From positions 1 through 35,008 of the forward strand of contig JACRHD010000027.1 in NCBI GenBank assembly GCA_016234115.1: a stretch of DNA of 35,008 nucleotides, in the 5' to 3' direction. Made by a program: the position numbers and the translations under genes. Below the pieces are notes generated by a model that was not told the origin of the DNA, did not search any database, and was given only the letters and a program-made list of their open reading frames with translations. The DNA is from Nitrospirota bacterium. Its GTDB lineage: Bacteria; Nitrospirota; Thermodesulfovibrionia; UBA6902. Positions 23,794-31,549 of the stretch are shown here, in pieces; the first letter of the stretch is position 1, and every line of letters starts with the position of its first letter.

Positions 23794-24846
23794 CTAATTA
23801 ATAAACTTTCCCCTTCCGTCGGTCCCGCCGGTTGACGGCAGGTCTGTGCCGTGTATCTGTGAGTGACAATCCGTGCAGCGCGTAAAGAATGCTCCTGATG
23901 CCTGCTCTGTTGCAGGCAGATGACCGCGTGGACCGTGGCACTGAAGGCAGAGAAACGGCTCGCTGACCTTGAGGAGGTTGTTGTTGACCGAGCCGTGCGA
24001 GTTGTGACATGCCGAGCACTCGTCGTTTATGTCGGCGTGTTCAAAGACAAAGGGGCCTCTCTTTTCTCCATGGCACCGCGTACACGTCTCCTGTAAGGAA
24101 TATTCAATCAACAATCCTTCGTTGGTCGTGCCGTGCGGATTATGGCAGTCGGTGCAGAATATCTTCTGCTCCATGACCGGATGATGGCTCGGGAGCGAAA
24201 ACTCGGCGGCCTGCATCTGGTGACATTTAAGACACATATCTCTGATGTCCCTGGGTTCAGTTATAAGGGACTCCCCCGCATGGATGTTGTGACAGTTGAA
24301 ACAGGAGACATCGCTTACCGCATGCGCCCCGGCGTTCCAGTTGTGCAGGTTGAATGAAGAATTTTCCGCGTGGCATTTCAGACACATGAGAGATTGGGCC
24401 TGGGCCGGCAGGTTTTTGAGATCAATAAAGGTGTTGTAATCACACGCGGTCTGCGTCCCTTCGGCCGCGTCCTTTTCCACCATTTCGGGCGTTACCCCCG
24501 AGACGGCAAGACTGCCGGGTCCGTGGCAGGATTCGCAGTTCACAAGCGGCATGCCGGACTTTTTCGACATCTGCGCGCCCATAGTGCTGGCTTCAAAGTC
24601 ACGCTGTATTTTGTCATGATAATGGCAGGCCGAGAGACAGTTTTTGTTTCCTATATAATCGGCGTCGATCCTGCCCATAAGCAGTTTCTCGTAATCCCTG
24701 ATCGGCATCACCTGTTTTGCCGACTTGATGGTTTCACATCCGGACAACGCGACAGCAGAAAAGATCAATATCAGTAGCGCCCTTTTAATTCCAAGGGTCC
24801 CCGCTCCATGCCCGGATTGCCCTGTCATTCTGAGATTAATCATCAT
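23794..24846 (-). CDS. MtrA/DmsE-like decaheme c-type cytochrome, lipoprotein
   Basis: The 350-residue product has nine CXXCH sites (CESCH 104, CLKCH 155, CFNCH 182, CLKCH 205, CTDCH 231, CTRCH 255, CSACH 277, CLQCH 300, CTDCH 324) plus a first site with three intervening residues, CLSACH (70-75). Periodic CHxxHG-like pairs (CHNIHAGE, CHNPHGTT, CHNSHGS) are typical of the linear DmsE/MtrA family that spans the barrel. A lipobox LSGC (34-37) suggests lipid anchoring, unlike classical soluble MtrA. The start is ATG 24846 (or 24843), with AAAGGA a few bases upstream; an N-terminal extension of about 20 residues precedes the hydrophobic segment. It is the first gene of the conduit operon. Inferred role: electron transfer across the outer membrane. 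Confidence 0.9.
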   Translation of the reverse strand: MMINLRMTGQSGHGAGTLGIKRALLILIFSAVALSGCETIKSAKQVMPIRDYEKLLMGRIDADYIGNKNCLSACHYHDKIQRDFEASTMGAQMSKKSGMPLVNCESCHGPGSLAVSGVTPEMVEKDAAEGTQTACDYNTFIDLKNLPAQAQSLMCLKCHAENSSFNLHNWNAGAHAVSDVSCFNCHNIHAGESLITEPRDIRDMCLKCHQMQAAEFSLPSHHPVMEQKIFCTDCHNPHGTTNEGLLIEYSLQETCTRCHGEKRGPFVFEHADINDECSACHNSHGSVNNNLLKVSEPFLCLQCHGPRGHLPATEQASGAFFTRCTDCHSQIHGTDLPSTGGTDGRGKFIN

Positions 24847-24849
24847 CAA

Positions 24850-25208
24850 TCCTTTTAGATGTTTTACCTTTTCGTCATTTTCTAAAAAAACTTTAGATGC
24901 TTAATTAGCGACATTCCACGCGCAGAACTTTAGCGGGACTTTATTATCCGCCACGGGATGATTTGCAGGGCCCCCTTCGGGATTGCCTGACGCAAGGCTG
25001 AAGCCTTGCCCTGTGTGTAACAACCCTTGCGCGGGCGATGTCTTATAGTTTGTTATTCCCGACGGGCCGGGGGGCGTCCCGATGAACCGGGACCGTCGTA
25101 AGGGAAGGCTTTGACGCTTCAATTTATTATTTATTGATAAACTGACGGCGACAACCGTAATCTTTCAGCGCCGGAGAGACGAATTTGACGCATGCGCGTC
25201 TTTTCCCA
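24850..25208 (-). other. Structured leader region of the conduit operon, no convincing gene
   Basis: On the minus strand this gap is rich in perfect hairpins. GCAAGGC-TTCA-GCCTTGC (25009-24992) is enclosed together with CCCGAAGGG by a CAGGG/CCCTG helix, forming a possible three-way junction. GTCCCG/CGGGAC (25093-25076) forms another. A 73-codon frame (25122-24901, TTG start, no Shine-Dalgarno sequence) crosses all of these and is judged non-coding. I do not recognise the structure as a known riboswitch. Confidence 0.4.
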
Positions 25209-26066
25209 TTATTCAAATATCGATTTTTCCTTGTCATACGCCTCCCGGACATTGCCGGTCAGGAGGTCCAGTCTGTTTTTTTCAACCTTGAGAAAAACTG
25301 CCGACGGCAGCTCATGCAGCCTGATGTCCTCATTGGGACTCCTGTATCCGATGCCTAAAACCTTGCACATATGATCAGCGAGATTTACGATAGCTATGCT
25401 CCTTGCAGCAACAGGGTCCTTTTCATCTTCAAGCCTGAAATTCTTCAGATGGTGATTCTCAAGGATATTTACAAGCAGGGGGGTAAAGCCCCATTTCCCG
25501 ATTACGCGCGCGCCGATCTCCGTATGGTTGAATCCGTAAATCTCTTCCTCGGCGACCGTCGATTCCACATCCTCATTATATATCTTCATTATCACCTCTC
25601 CAAAGACGTCCGGCGTCTCGTTATTCATCACAACCTTTCCGAAATCGTGCATGAGTCCCCCGATGAAGGAGACTTCCATAGCTTCGGACCCGAAGCCCGA
25701 GGAAATCAGCTTGGCGCCGATGGCGGTCCCGACGGAATGGTCCCATAATATTTTCTCTTTCATGCCGAAGTTTTTATACAGCGCCCGGGTCGACACGGAC
25801 AGGACAAGGCTCCTTATCGTCTTGAACCCGAGTATAAGAATGGCCTGATGAAGACTGTTGACTTCGTGCCTCAGTCCGTAAAGCGCGCTGTTGGATATTT
25901 TCAGGACCCTTGCCGCTATCGTCTGATCTTTTTCTATGATATTGGTCAAATCGTCTATGGTACAGGTCTCGTCATTTAATGTTTCAAGCACCTTCCTTGC
26001 AACAAAGGGAAGGACTTTAAGATCGCCCACCCTGTTAATCAGATCTTCTTTTGAGATAACGCTCAC
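25209..26066 (-). CDS. HDOD-domain signalling protein
   Basis: A 285-residue cytoplasmic protein that is mostly one HDOD domain, a non-catalytic relative of HD phosphohydrolases found in c-di-GMP, chemotaxis and stress pathways. Family pattern: LPFVARKVLETLNDE near the N-terminus, IIEKDQTIAARVLKISNSALYG, AILILGFKTIRSLVLS, then LWDHSVGTAIGAKLIS and GGLMHDFGKVVM (HD-like) and ILENHHLKNF. No receiver or other output domain is attached. The GTG start has GGAGGG upstream. It lies upstream of the conduit operon across a 359-bp gap and may be transcribed separately. A paralogue is encoded at 29536-30360. Confidence 0.93.
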   Translation of the reverse strand: MSVISKEDLINRVGDLKVLPFVARKVLETLNDETCTIDDLTNIIEKDQTIAARVLKISNSALYGLRHEVNSLHQAILILGFKTIRSLVLSVSTRALYKNFGMKEKILWDHSVGTAIGAKLISSGFGSEAMEVSFIGGLMHDFGKVVMNNETPDVFGEVIMKIYNEDVESTVAEEEIYGFNHTEIGARVIGKWGFTPLLVNILENHHLKNFRLEDEKDPVAARSIAIVNLADHMCKVLGIGYRSPNEDIRLHELPSAVFLKVEKNRLDLLTGNVREAYDKEKSIFE

Positions 26067-26215
26067 TATGATACCCTCCTGTCGGTTTCCGCTCTACACA
26101 TAAACATTAATTATTTTAATATGAAAAAGCAACAGCTATGATTACAGAATCATTATAGTGCACAGAGATTTAAATTTGAATCCAGAGGCGGGAATTCAGA
26201 GCTTGCCCGTTATAA

Positions 26216-26244
26216 TTGACAAACAGTTCATACAGTGATAACCT
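26216..26244 (+). promoter_or_regulatory. Sigma70-like promoter of the small exported protein gene
   Basis: TTGACA (26216-26221), 17-nt spacer, TAACCT (26239-26244), about 50 bp before the GTG start at 26293. Confidence 0.55.
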
Positions 26245-26292
26245 GATTTCGTCAAAGGACATCTGTCTGAAACAAAAAAAGGAGGGCGATCA

Positions 26293-26733
26293 GTGAAAAT
26301 ATTAAAGTGGGGCTTATTCCTTTTAGGCATCATCATGCTTTCAGGATCTGCGGCCGTGGCTGCAGAGAAGATGCTGATGCAGGACAGCAGTGTGGAATAT
26401 TCCGCCGATGAGTATATGGAGGCCGAAGGCATGGCCATGCACTCAAAAGTCTATCACTCACAGGGTAAAATGAGGAAGGTAAACACGACAAAGAGCAAAG
26501 TCATCGTAACAGATCCGCAGGGCCGTAAATACGAAGGCCTCATGTGGGAGGCCAAAGAAGGCATGCTGGTAAAGATGGACGCCGCCGCAAAGGCCGAAGG
26601 CAGGAATGTGAGGATGAAGATCGAGCTCAAGAACATAAAGATTGCCAAACAGGACCCTAAGCTCTTTGAAATTCCGGCCGGTTACAAGAATATGTCCATG
26701 CCCGGTATGGGAGGCGGAGGTCCTTCAATATGA
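26293..26733 (+). CDS. Small exported protein, DUF4412-like
   Basis: A 146-residue protein with a clear signal peptide (KWGLFLLGIIMLSGSAAVAA, cleavage around residue 24). The GTG start is supported by AAGGAGGG ten bases upstream. The mature part starts with an acidic, methionine-rich stretch (MLMQDSSVEYSADEYME) and includes KVYHSQGKMRKV, KVIVTDPQGRKYEGL and the ending KLFEIPAGYKNMSMPGMGGGG. The LFEIPAGY ending and the beta-rich pattern resemble DUF4412-type periplasmic proteins, which share features with lipoprotein carriers, but the match is by eye only. It is monocistronic with its own promoter. Function unknown. Confidence 0.8.
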   Translation: MKILKWGLFLLGIIMLSGSAAVAAEKMLMQDSSVEYSADEYMEAEGMAMHSKVYHSQGKMRKVNTTKSKVIVTDPQGRKYEGLMWEAKEGMLVKMDAAAKAEGRNVRMKIELKNIKIAKQDPKLFEIPAGYKNMSMPGMGGGGPSI

Positions 26734-26761
26734 AGGACATGATGAAGAACTTCAGGTAAAT

Positions 26762-26949
26762 GGGGCTCTGCCCCAAACCCCGGTCACTTATTTGCGCGGC
26801 CAAATAAGTAACCAACAAAGGCCGCCCCGGATTGTTTCTAAACGGAAGTATTCAGGACTGCCCGCTGAATTCAAAAAACTCGCTTCGCTCAGACACTTTT
26901 GAATTCTTAACGCGTTCAGTCCTGAATACCCCCTAAAACAATCAATGGG
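26762..26949. repeat. Compound palindromic element between a small gene and glyA
   Basis: Several nested perfect palindromes lie in 190 bp: GGGGCTCTGCCCC (26762-26774); ACTTATTTG/CAAATAAGT (26786-26809); GATTGTTT/AAACAATC as outer arms; GTATTCAGGACTG (26848-26860) with CAGTCCTGAATAC (26917-26929); inner GAATTCAAAA/TTTTGAATTC; and an apical CTCGCTTCGCTCAGAC. It has no coding potential. It resembles a REP/MITE-type interspersed element, and it could also terminate the convergent transcripts. Confidence 0.75.
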
Positions 26950-26968
26950 GGATTTTCGGAAAAGTCAT

Positions 26969-28222
26969 TTAAATCTCGATGTCCCCGTAAACGGGAAATT
27001 TCCTGCACAGTTCTTTGACCCTGTCCCTGACCTGATTGATAACCGTTATGTTGTGCGGCTCGTTTATCACGCGGGAAATAAGGTCGGCGATTATGACCAT
27101 TTCGTGCTCTTTCATATTCCTGCTCGTGACTATCGGGGTGCCTATCCTTATGCCGCTCGTTATAGTTGCCGGCAGTGTATCGTGAGGTATGGAGTTTTTA
27201 TTCACGGTAAGGCCTGCCAGATCAAGGGCGGACTCGGCTTCTTTGCCGGTAATATTCTTGCCGGTCAGATCTATAAGCATTAAATGCGTATCGGTCCCGC
27301 CTGATATGATGTTGAACCCCCTGCTCAGAAGCGCTTCGGAGAGTTCTCTTGCGTTCCTGATGATCTGGAGCTGATACCGTTTGAATTCAGGCATCATCGC
27401 TTCTTTAAGCGCCACCGCCTTTGCCGCTACAACATGCATGAGCGGCCCCCCCTGCAATCCGGGGAAGATCATCTTATCTATTGCTTTGGCATATTCGGCC
27501 CTGCACATTACCATGCCCCCCCTCGGCCCCCTCAGGGTTTTGTGAGTAGTAGTAGTTACAAAATCCGCGTACGGCACAGGTGAAGGATGATTGCCTGTAG
27601 CAACGAGTCCGGCGATATGAGCAATGTCGGCAAGGAAATATGCGCCCACTTCTTTTGCCGTCCCGGACAGGGCCTTGAAATCGATTGTCCTCGAATAAGC
27701 GCTGGCGCCCGCAAGAAGTATTTTGGGCTTATGTTTTTTGGCCAGTTTTCTCACTTCATCATAATCGATCAATCCCGTCTTCTTGTCCACTCCGTAAGAA
27801 TATGTTTTATACAGCATCCCTGAAAAATTTACCTGCACGCCGTGAGACAGATGTCCTCCGTGGCTGAGACTTAACCCGAGGATCTTGTCCTTCGGTTTCA
27901 ATACAGAAAAATACACGGCCATATTGGCCTGGGTCCCTGAGTGGGGCTGAACATTCACGTGTTCGACGCCGAAGAGCTTTTTGGCCCTTTCAATGGCCAG
28001 CGATTCCACTACGTCGGCATATTCGCAGCCGCCGTAATAACGCTTATTCGGATAGCCTTCCGCGTATTTGTTCGTCAATACCGACCCCTGCGCTTCAAGC
28101 ACCGCCCTGCTCGCGTAATTCTCGGAAGCAATCAGGACGATCTTTTCCCGTTCACGCTCCATTTCCTTTACGATGGCGTTATAAATCTCGGGGTCGGTCT
28201 TCTTCAGTTCGGTCATCCTCAT
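26969..28222 (-). CDS. glyA: Serine hydroxymethyltransferase
   Basis: This PLP enzyme interconverts serine plus tetrahydrofolate with glycine plus methylene-tetrahydrofolate. The 417-residue product has normal length. Motifs are IASENYAS and [18 protein letters not shown] at the N-terminus, [30 protein letters not shown], and the PLP-lysine segment [14 protein letters not shown] (Lys near 228). The ATG overlaps the end of rpiB by 4 nt (28219-28222), so the pair is translationally coupled. The first residues MRMTELKK allow an alternative start at the second Met. Confidence 0.98.
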   Translation of the reverse strand: MRMTELKKTDPEIYNAIVKEMEREREKIVLIASENYASRAVLEAQGSVLTNKYAEGYPNKRYYGGCEYADVVESLAIERAKKLFGVEHVNVQPHSGTQANMAVYFSVLKPKDKILGLSLSHGGHLSHGVQVNFSGMLYKTYSYGVDKKTGLIDYDEVRKLAKKHKPKILLAGASAYSRTIDFKALSGTAKEVGAYFLADIAHIAGLVATGNHPSPVPYADFVTTTTHKTLRGPRGGMVMCRAEYAKAIDKMIFPGLQGGPLMHVVAAKAVALKEAMMPEFKRYQLQIIRNARELSEALLSRGFNIISGGTDTHLMLIDLTGKNITGKEAESALDLAGLTVNKNSIPHDTLPATITSGIRIGTPIVTSRNMKEHEMVIIADLISRVINEPHNITVINQVRDRVKELCRKFPVYGDIEI

Positions 28223-28668
28223 TTACAAAGCCTCGATTCTATCGCCCTGATCTTGTCAAGCCTTCTCTGATGACGCCCGCCTTCAAAGGGCGTCGTAAAC
28301 CAGGTTTTTACAATCTCAGCCGCGGTCTGTCCGTCTATGTTACGTCCCGGCAGGACAAGCAGATTGGCGTCATTATGGAGCCTGCTCATCTTCGCGGAAT
28401 AAGTTTCACCGCATAACGCGGCCCTCACATTAGGGAATTTGTTGGCGACAATCGACATGCCGATGCCGGTGCCGCACACAAGGACGCCCCTTTCGATTTT
28501 TCCGCTTGACACCAGTTCCGCGACCTTCTCGCCGAAGTCGGGATAATCAACGGATTCCTCGGTATTTGTGCCGACATCTTCCCATTCGACTCCGAGCTCT
28601 TTCAGAACAGGGGTTATCTCATTTTTCATGGCCACACCCGCGTGATCGCAGCCGATTGCTATCTTCAT
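28219..28668 (-). CDS. rpiB: Ribose-5-phosphate isomerase B
   Basis: RpiB interconverts ribose 5-phosphate and ribulose 5-phosphate in the pentose phosphate pathway. The 149-residue protein has the family pattern: [15 protein letters not shown] with Asp8/His9, [12 protein letters not shown], the catalytic cysteine in [12 protein letters not shown] (Cys65), and [19 protein letters not shown] 28668 is chosen over 28686 because AAGGAG lies nine bases before it. It is co-transcribed with glyA through a 4-nt overlap, a common arrangement. Confidence 0.97.
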   Translation of the reverse strand: MKIAIGCDHAGVAMKNEITPVLKELGVEWEDVGTNTEESVDYPDFGEKVAELVSSGKIERGVLVCGTGIGMSIVANKFPNVRAALCGETYSAKMSRLHNDANLLVLPGRNIDGQTAAEIVKTWFTTPFEGGRHQRRLDKIRAIESRLCK

Positions 28669-28699
28669 AGGTTCAGGCTCCTTCATTGGTGTATTTTAT

Positions 28700-28844
28700 A
28701 ACCACAGAGGCACTGAGACACAGAGAACGACTAAGAAGTCAAGAACATATGAAGTTGAGAAAAAAGCTCTTAACTTCATATCTTCTCATATTCACATCTT
28801 CATATCTTCCAGTATTTCCTCTGTGCCTCTGTGTCTCTGTGGTT
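28700..28844. repeat. Palindromic repeat, ACAGAG family, between rpiB and coaE
   Basis: AACCACAGAGGCACTGAGAC followed by ACAGAG (28700-28725) pairs with CTCTGTGCCTCTGTGTCTCT and GTGGTT (28819-28844). An inner pair, ATATGAAGTT/AACTTCATAT, lies inside. It fills the divergent gap. Confidence 0.9.
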
Positions 28845-28940
28845 TCTTGATCCTAAAAGGTGAATTATATTATCAGCCTTATATAGGTAAGTCAAGAATT
28901 CCGGCAGGATTTGGGCCGGGGTAGTTTGTTATAATTCCCT

Positions 28941-29543
28941 ATGCCGACCATAGGACTTACAGGAAATTTCGGGATGGGCAAGACCACTGTCTTGCAACTG
29001 TTCCGGAAACTTGGCGCACGCTCATTTGACGTTGACAAATTCGTCCATGGGATTCTGAAAAAACCTGCAACTATCAGGCAGATTGTCCACACGCTCGGCA
29101 GGGGTGTCCTGACGGGGGACCGATCCAGACTGTCATTGAATAAAAAGCGTGTGGCTGAGATAATCTTCAGGGACCCGGAAAAGCGGAAGGCCGTTGAAAG
29201 GATCATACATCCCCAGGTGTTGAAGATGATAAAGGAGACCGGTTCGGGGATATTGAAGAAAGACCCTTCCGCCCTGATTGTCTTTGAGGTCCCTCTCCTG
29301 TTCGAAGCCGGATATGAAAAATATTTCGACCGGACAGTTGCCGTTTATTGCAGAAGGGACACGGCTGTCGGCAGGCTTCTAAAAAAAGGGGTTTCAAGAG
29401 ATGAGATATACGCAAGGCTCCGGGCCCAGATGCCTGTAACGAGGAAAATAAAGCTCGCGGATTTCGTGATAAACAACAGCTATGATACCGTGCGCACGGA
29501 AAAACAGGTAAGGCGTATTCTTGCGAGGCTCGGGATCAGATAA
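28941..29543 (+). CDS. coaE: Dephospho-CoA kinase
   Basis: It catalyses the last step of coenzyme A synthesis, ATP-dependent 3'-phosphorylation of dephospho-CoA. The 200-residue length is typical. The P-loop GNFGMGKTT (8-16) has Met where Ser is usual. FDVDKFVH corresponds to the DAD segment, IIHPQVLK and VFEVPLLFEAGYE are strong family signatures, and RLRAQMPVTRKIKLADFVINN is the C-terminal motif. No Shine-Dalgarno sequence precedes the ATG. A TATAAT lies at 28930-28935, six bases from the start codon, so translation may be leaderless or the promoter may be elsewhere. It converges on the HDOD gene with an 8-bp overlap. Confidence 0.96.
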   Translation: MPTIGLTGNFGMGKTTVLQLFRKLGARSFDVDKFVHGILKKPATIRQIVHTLGRGVLTGDRSRLSLNKKRVAEIIFRDPEKRKAVERIIHPQVLKMIKETGSGILKKDPSALIVFEVPLLFEAGYEKYFDRTVAVYCRRDTAVGRLLKKGVSRDEIYARLRAQMPVTRKIKLADFVINNSYDTVRTEKQVRRILARLGIR

Positions 29544-30360
29544 CCTCCCCGGACCTGATTTTTTCTTCAATCTTTCCGAGGTAGTCCTCCCTGATTCCGA
29601 GTATTTCAAAGGAGGCGGCTTCAAGGGGATAATTGGGATTGCTCTTTGTGACGCTGAAGACGCCGCTGCTCACTATGTAGTCGGCGATATGGACGACCGA
29701 GACGCGTTTCAGCTTCTTTGTCGCCTGGGACGGATTGTGGTGGTAAAGAATCGTGTCCAGTATGCCGTCGGGCAGGTTCCACTTTTCAGCAAGCCATGCG
29801 CCTATGTCGGCATGGGTGAAGCTGAAGACTTTCTTCTCCGCCTCCAGAAGCGACTGTTCTTTCTCAAAAATATGCAGCACCTTCATGTACGTATCGGAGA
29901 AATATTTATTCAGCACCAGGTATCCCAGGTCATGCAGTATCCCGTTCATAAAAATTTCCTCAGTGAATTTCGTCCGCAGGTCTTTCGATATCAACTGCGC
30001 CACCATCCCGACGGTCACGGAGTGATTGAAAATTCTCTGATATTCAAACGCTCCGGCCCTCTCTTCGCCTTCAAAGACGGTCATCAGGGAGATGCCGAAC
30101 GCAATGTCCCTGACGTTGTCGAAACCTATCCTCATGATGGCGTCGCTGACGGTCTGGGTCGGAGTTTTATATCCGAAAAAAGCAGAGTTGGCGACACTGA
30201 TTATTTTAGCGGCGATCGGCGGATCGTTTTCGATGATATTTTCCAGTTTTTCCACCGGAGTGAATTCATCATGAACAAGTTTCAGCACCTGCTGCGCAAC
30301 CGCCGGTATCGTCGGCAATTGGGTAATCTGCTGTACGTACTGTTTTAACGATTCATGCAT
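29536..30360 (-). CDS. HDOD-domain signalling protein (second paralogue)
   Basis: A 274-residue single HDOD-domain protein. Pattern: ITQLPTIPAVAQQVLKLVHDE, IIENDPPIAAKIISVANSAFFG, AIMRIGFDNVRDIAFG, FNHSVTVGMVAQLIS, NGILHDLGYLVLNKY, FTHADIGAWLAEKWNLPDGI and ILYHHNP. It shares this plan with the protein at 25209-26066. The ATG at 30360 is preferred to an in-frame GTG at 30378, which lies inside a palindromic repeat; neither has a strong Shine-Dalgarno sequence. The 3' end overlaps coaE (convergent). Such proteins act as signalling scaffolds; the target is not predictable. Confidence 0.93.
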   Translation of the reverse strand: MHESLKQYVQQITQLPTIPAVAQQVLKLVHDEFTPVEKLENIIENDPPIAAKIISVANSAFFGYKTPTQTVSDAIMRIGFDNVRDIAFGISLMTVFEGEERAGAFEYQRIFNHSVTVGMVAQLISKDLRTKFTEEIFMNGILHDLGYLVLNKYFSDTYMKVLHIFEKEQSLLEAEKKVFSFTHADIGAWLAEKWNLPDGILDTILYHHNPSQATKKLKRVSVVHIADYIVSSGVFSVTKSNPNYPLEAASFEILGIREDYLGKIEEKIRSGEVI

Positions 30361-30372
30361 ATCTTTGTAACG

Positions 30373-30484
30373 ATCCACAGATTACACAGATTAACACAGA
30401 TTTTTGAAAAAAATCTTTCCCTAATCAGTGGGAATCTGAGAAATCTGCGGACTGAAAAAATCTTCACTCTGTGGCCTCTGTGGT
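30373..30484. repeat. Palindromic repeat, CAGATTACA family with a half ACAGAG element
   Basis: ATCCACAGATTACACAGATT (from 30373) pairs with AATCTGAGAAATCTGCGG (30432-30450). A lone CTCTGTGGCCTCTGTGGT right arm (30467-30484) has no left partner, as if the outer palindrome had been truncated at the HDOD start. Confidence 0.8.
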
Positions 30485-30487
30485 AAA

Positions 30488-31399
30488 TTATCCCAGATCA
30501 TCGAAATGCGTAAGCTTCTTGAATTCCATATAACGGTCCTCAATTTCAGAATAGTCGAGACTCTTTATCCTGTCAAGACTGAAGGCCTCGACATTATATG
30601 AAGCCATCACGCTTCCGAAGATTATCGCCTTCCTTATGTTGGCCTCCTGAAAGTTCATCGTATTTGCAAGGTAGCCCATGAACCCCCCCGCGAAACAGTC
30701 TCCGGCGCCGGTAGGATCAAAGACGGATTCCAGCGGATAAGCCGGAGCGGCAAACACCTTTTTACCACTGAACATAAGCGCTCCGTATTCACCGCGTTTA
30801 ATGATGAGAGTCTTGGGCCCGTACGAAAGTATGATATTAGCGGCCTTCACGAGGTTCGGCTCTCCGGACAGCTCCCTCGCCTCTCCGTCATTTATAAGAA
30901 GTATATCAACTAATTTCAAAGTTTCAAGCAGGGGACCCTTTTTCCCCCCAATCCAGAAATTCATCGTATCGCAGGCGACAAGCGCCGGCTCTTTCACCTG
31001 CTGCAGCACTTCTCTCTGCAGGTCCGGGTCGATATTGGCAAGGAAGACGACCTTTTTGTCCTTATATTTCTCGGGCAGCTTCGGTTTGAAGGCCTGAAAG
31101 ACATTTAGCTGCGTATCAAGCGTGCGGGCCTCGTTCAATTCATATCCGTACTCTCCCTTCCACCTGAAGGTCCTCCCCTCCTTTTTCTCTATTCCTTCGA
31201 TATCGATCCTGCGGCTTTTCAAAAACAACAGGTGTTTGTCGGGGAAATCAGTGCCGACTACCGCGACAATGGATACGTTTGTAAAATAGCTTGCGGCCGT
31301 TGAAAAATAAGTGGCCGAGCCGCCCAAAACTTCATCTACTTCTCCGAATGGAGTTTTTACAGAATCAAATGCAACAGACCCAACCACAAGTAATGACAT
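30488..31399 (-). CDS. PfkB-family carbohydrate/nucleoside kinase
   Basis: A 303-residue ribokinase-superfamily enzyme. The N-terminal GSVAFDSV and GGSATYFSTAASYF (27-40) form the first PfkB signature region, and DPTGAGDCFAGGFMGYL (228-244) is the second, with catalytic Asp234 and the anion hole GAGD. INDGEARELSG and TLIIKRGEYGALMF are also typical. The substrate (sugar, sugar phosphate or nucleoside) cannot be read from the sequence. GGAGGG precedes the ATG. It lies downstream of a zinc dehydrogenase and an LsrF-like aldolase on the same strand, separated from them by palindromic repeats, so a shared sugar-phosphate pathway is plausible. Confidence 0.93.
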   Translation of the reverse strand: MSLLVVGSVAFDSVKTPFGEVDEVLGGSATYFSTAASYFTNVSIVAVVGTDFPDKHLLFLKSRRIDIEGIEKKEGRTFRWKGEYGYELNEARTLDTQLNVFQAFKPKLPEKYKDKKVVFLANIDPDLQREVLQQVKEPALVACDTMNFWIGGKKGPLLETLKLVDILLINDGEARELSGEPNLVKAANIILSYGPKTLIIKRGEYGALMFSGKKVFAAPAYPLESVFDPTGAGDCFAGGFMGYLANTMNFQEANIRKAIIFGSVMASYNVEAFSLDRIKSLDYSEIEDRYMEFKKLTHFDDLG

Positions 31400-31422
31400 T
31401 CATTTCCCTCCGATTATTTTTT

Positions 31423-31547
31423 ATCCGCAGATTGCACAGATTTCTCAGATTAGTTGAAAACCACAACCATAATAAAGAAGGACCGTCTTTTCTTCAGTTA
31501 CGTTGGCGTCTTTTCATTCATCTGTGTAATCTGCGTAATCTGTGGAT
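31423..31547. repeat. Palindromic repeat, CAGATTACA family
   Basis: ATCCGCAGATTGCACAGATT and on (31423-31452) is complementary to ATCTGTGTAATCTGCGTAAT and on (31520-31547). It fills the gap between the kinase and dehydrogenase genes. Confidence 0.85.
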
Positions 31548-31549
31548 GC

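Noticed and set aside
24901-25122. 73-codon minus-strand frame before the conduit operon
   Set aside because: It has a TTG start without a Shine-Dalgarno sequence, crosses several perfect hairpins, and lacks a signal peptide or recognisable domain. Better explained as a structured non-coding leader.
29521-30348. 275-codon plus-strand frame opposite the second HDOD gene
   Set aside because: The minus strand encodes a clear HDOD domain over the whole interval; the plus frame has no recognisable domain.
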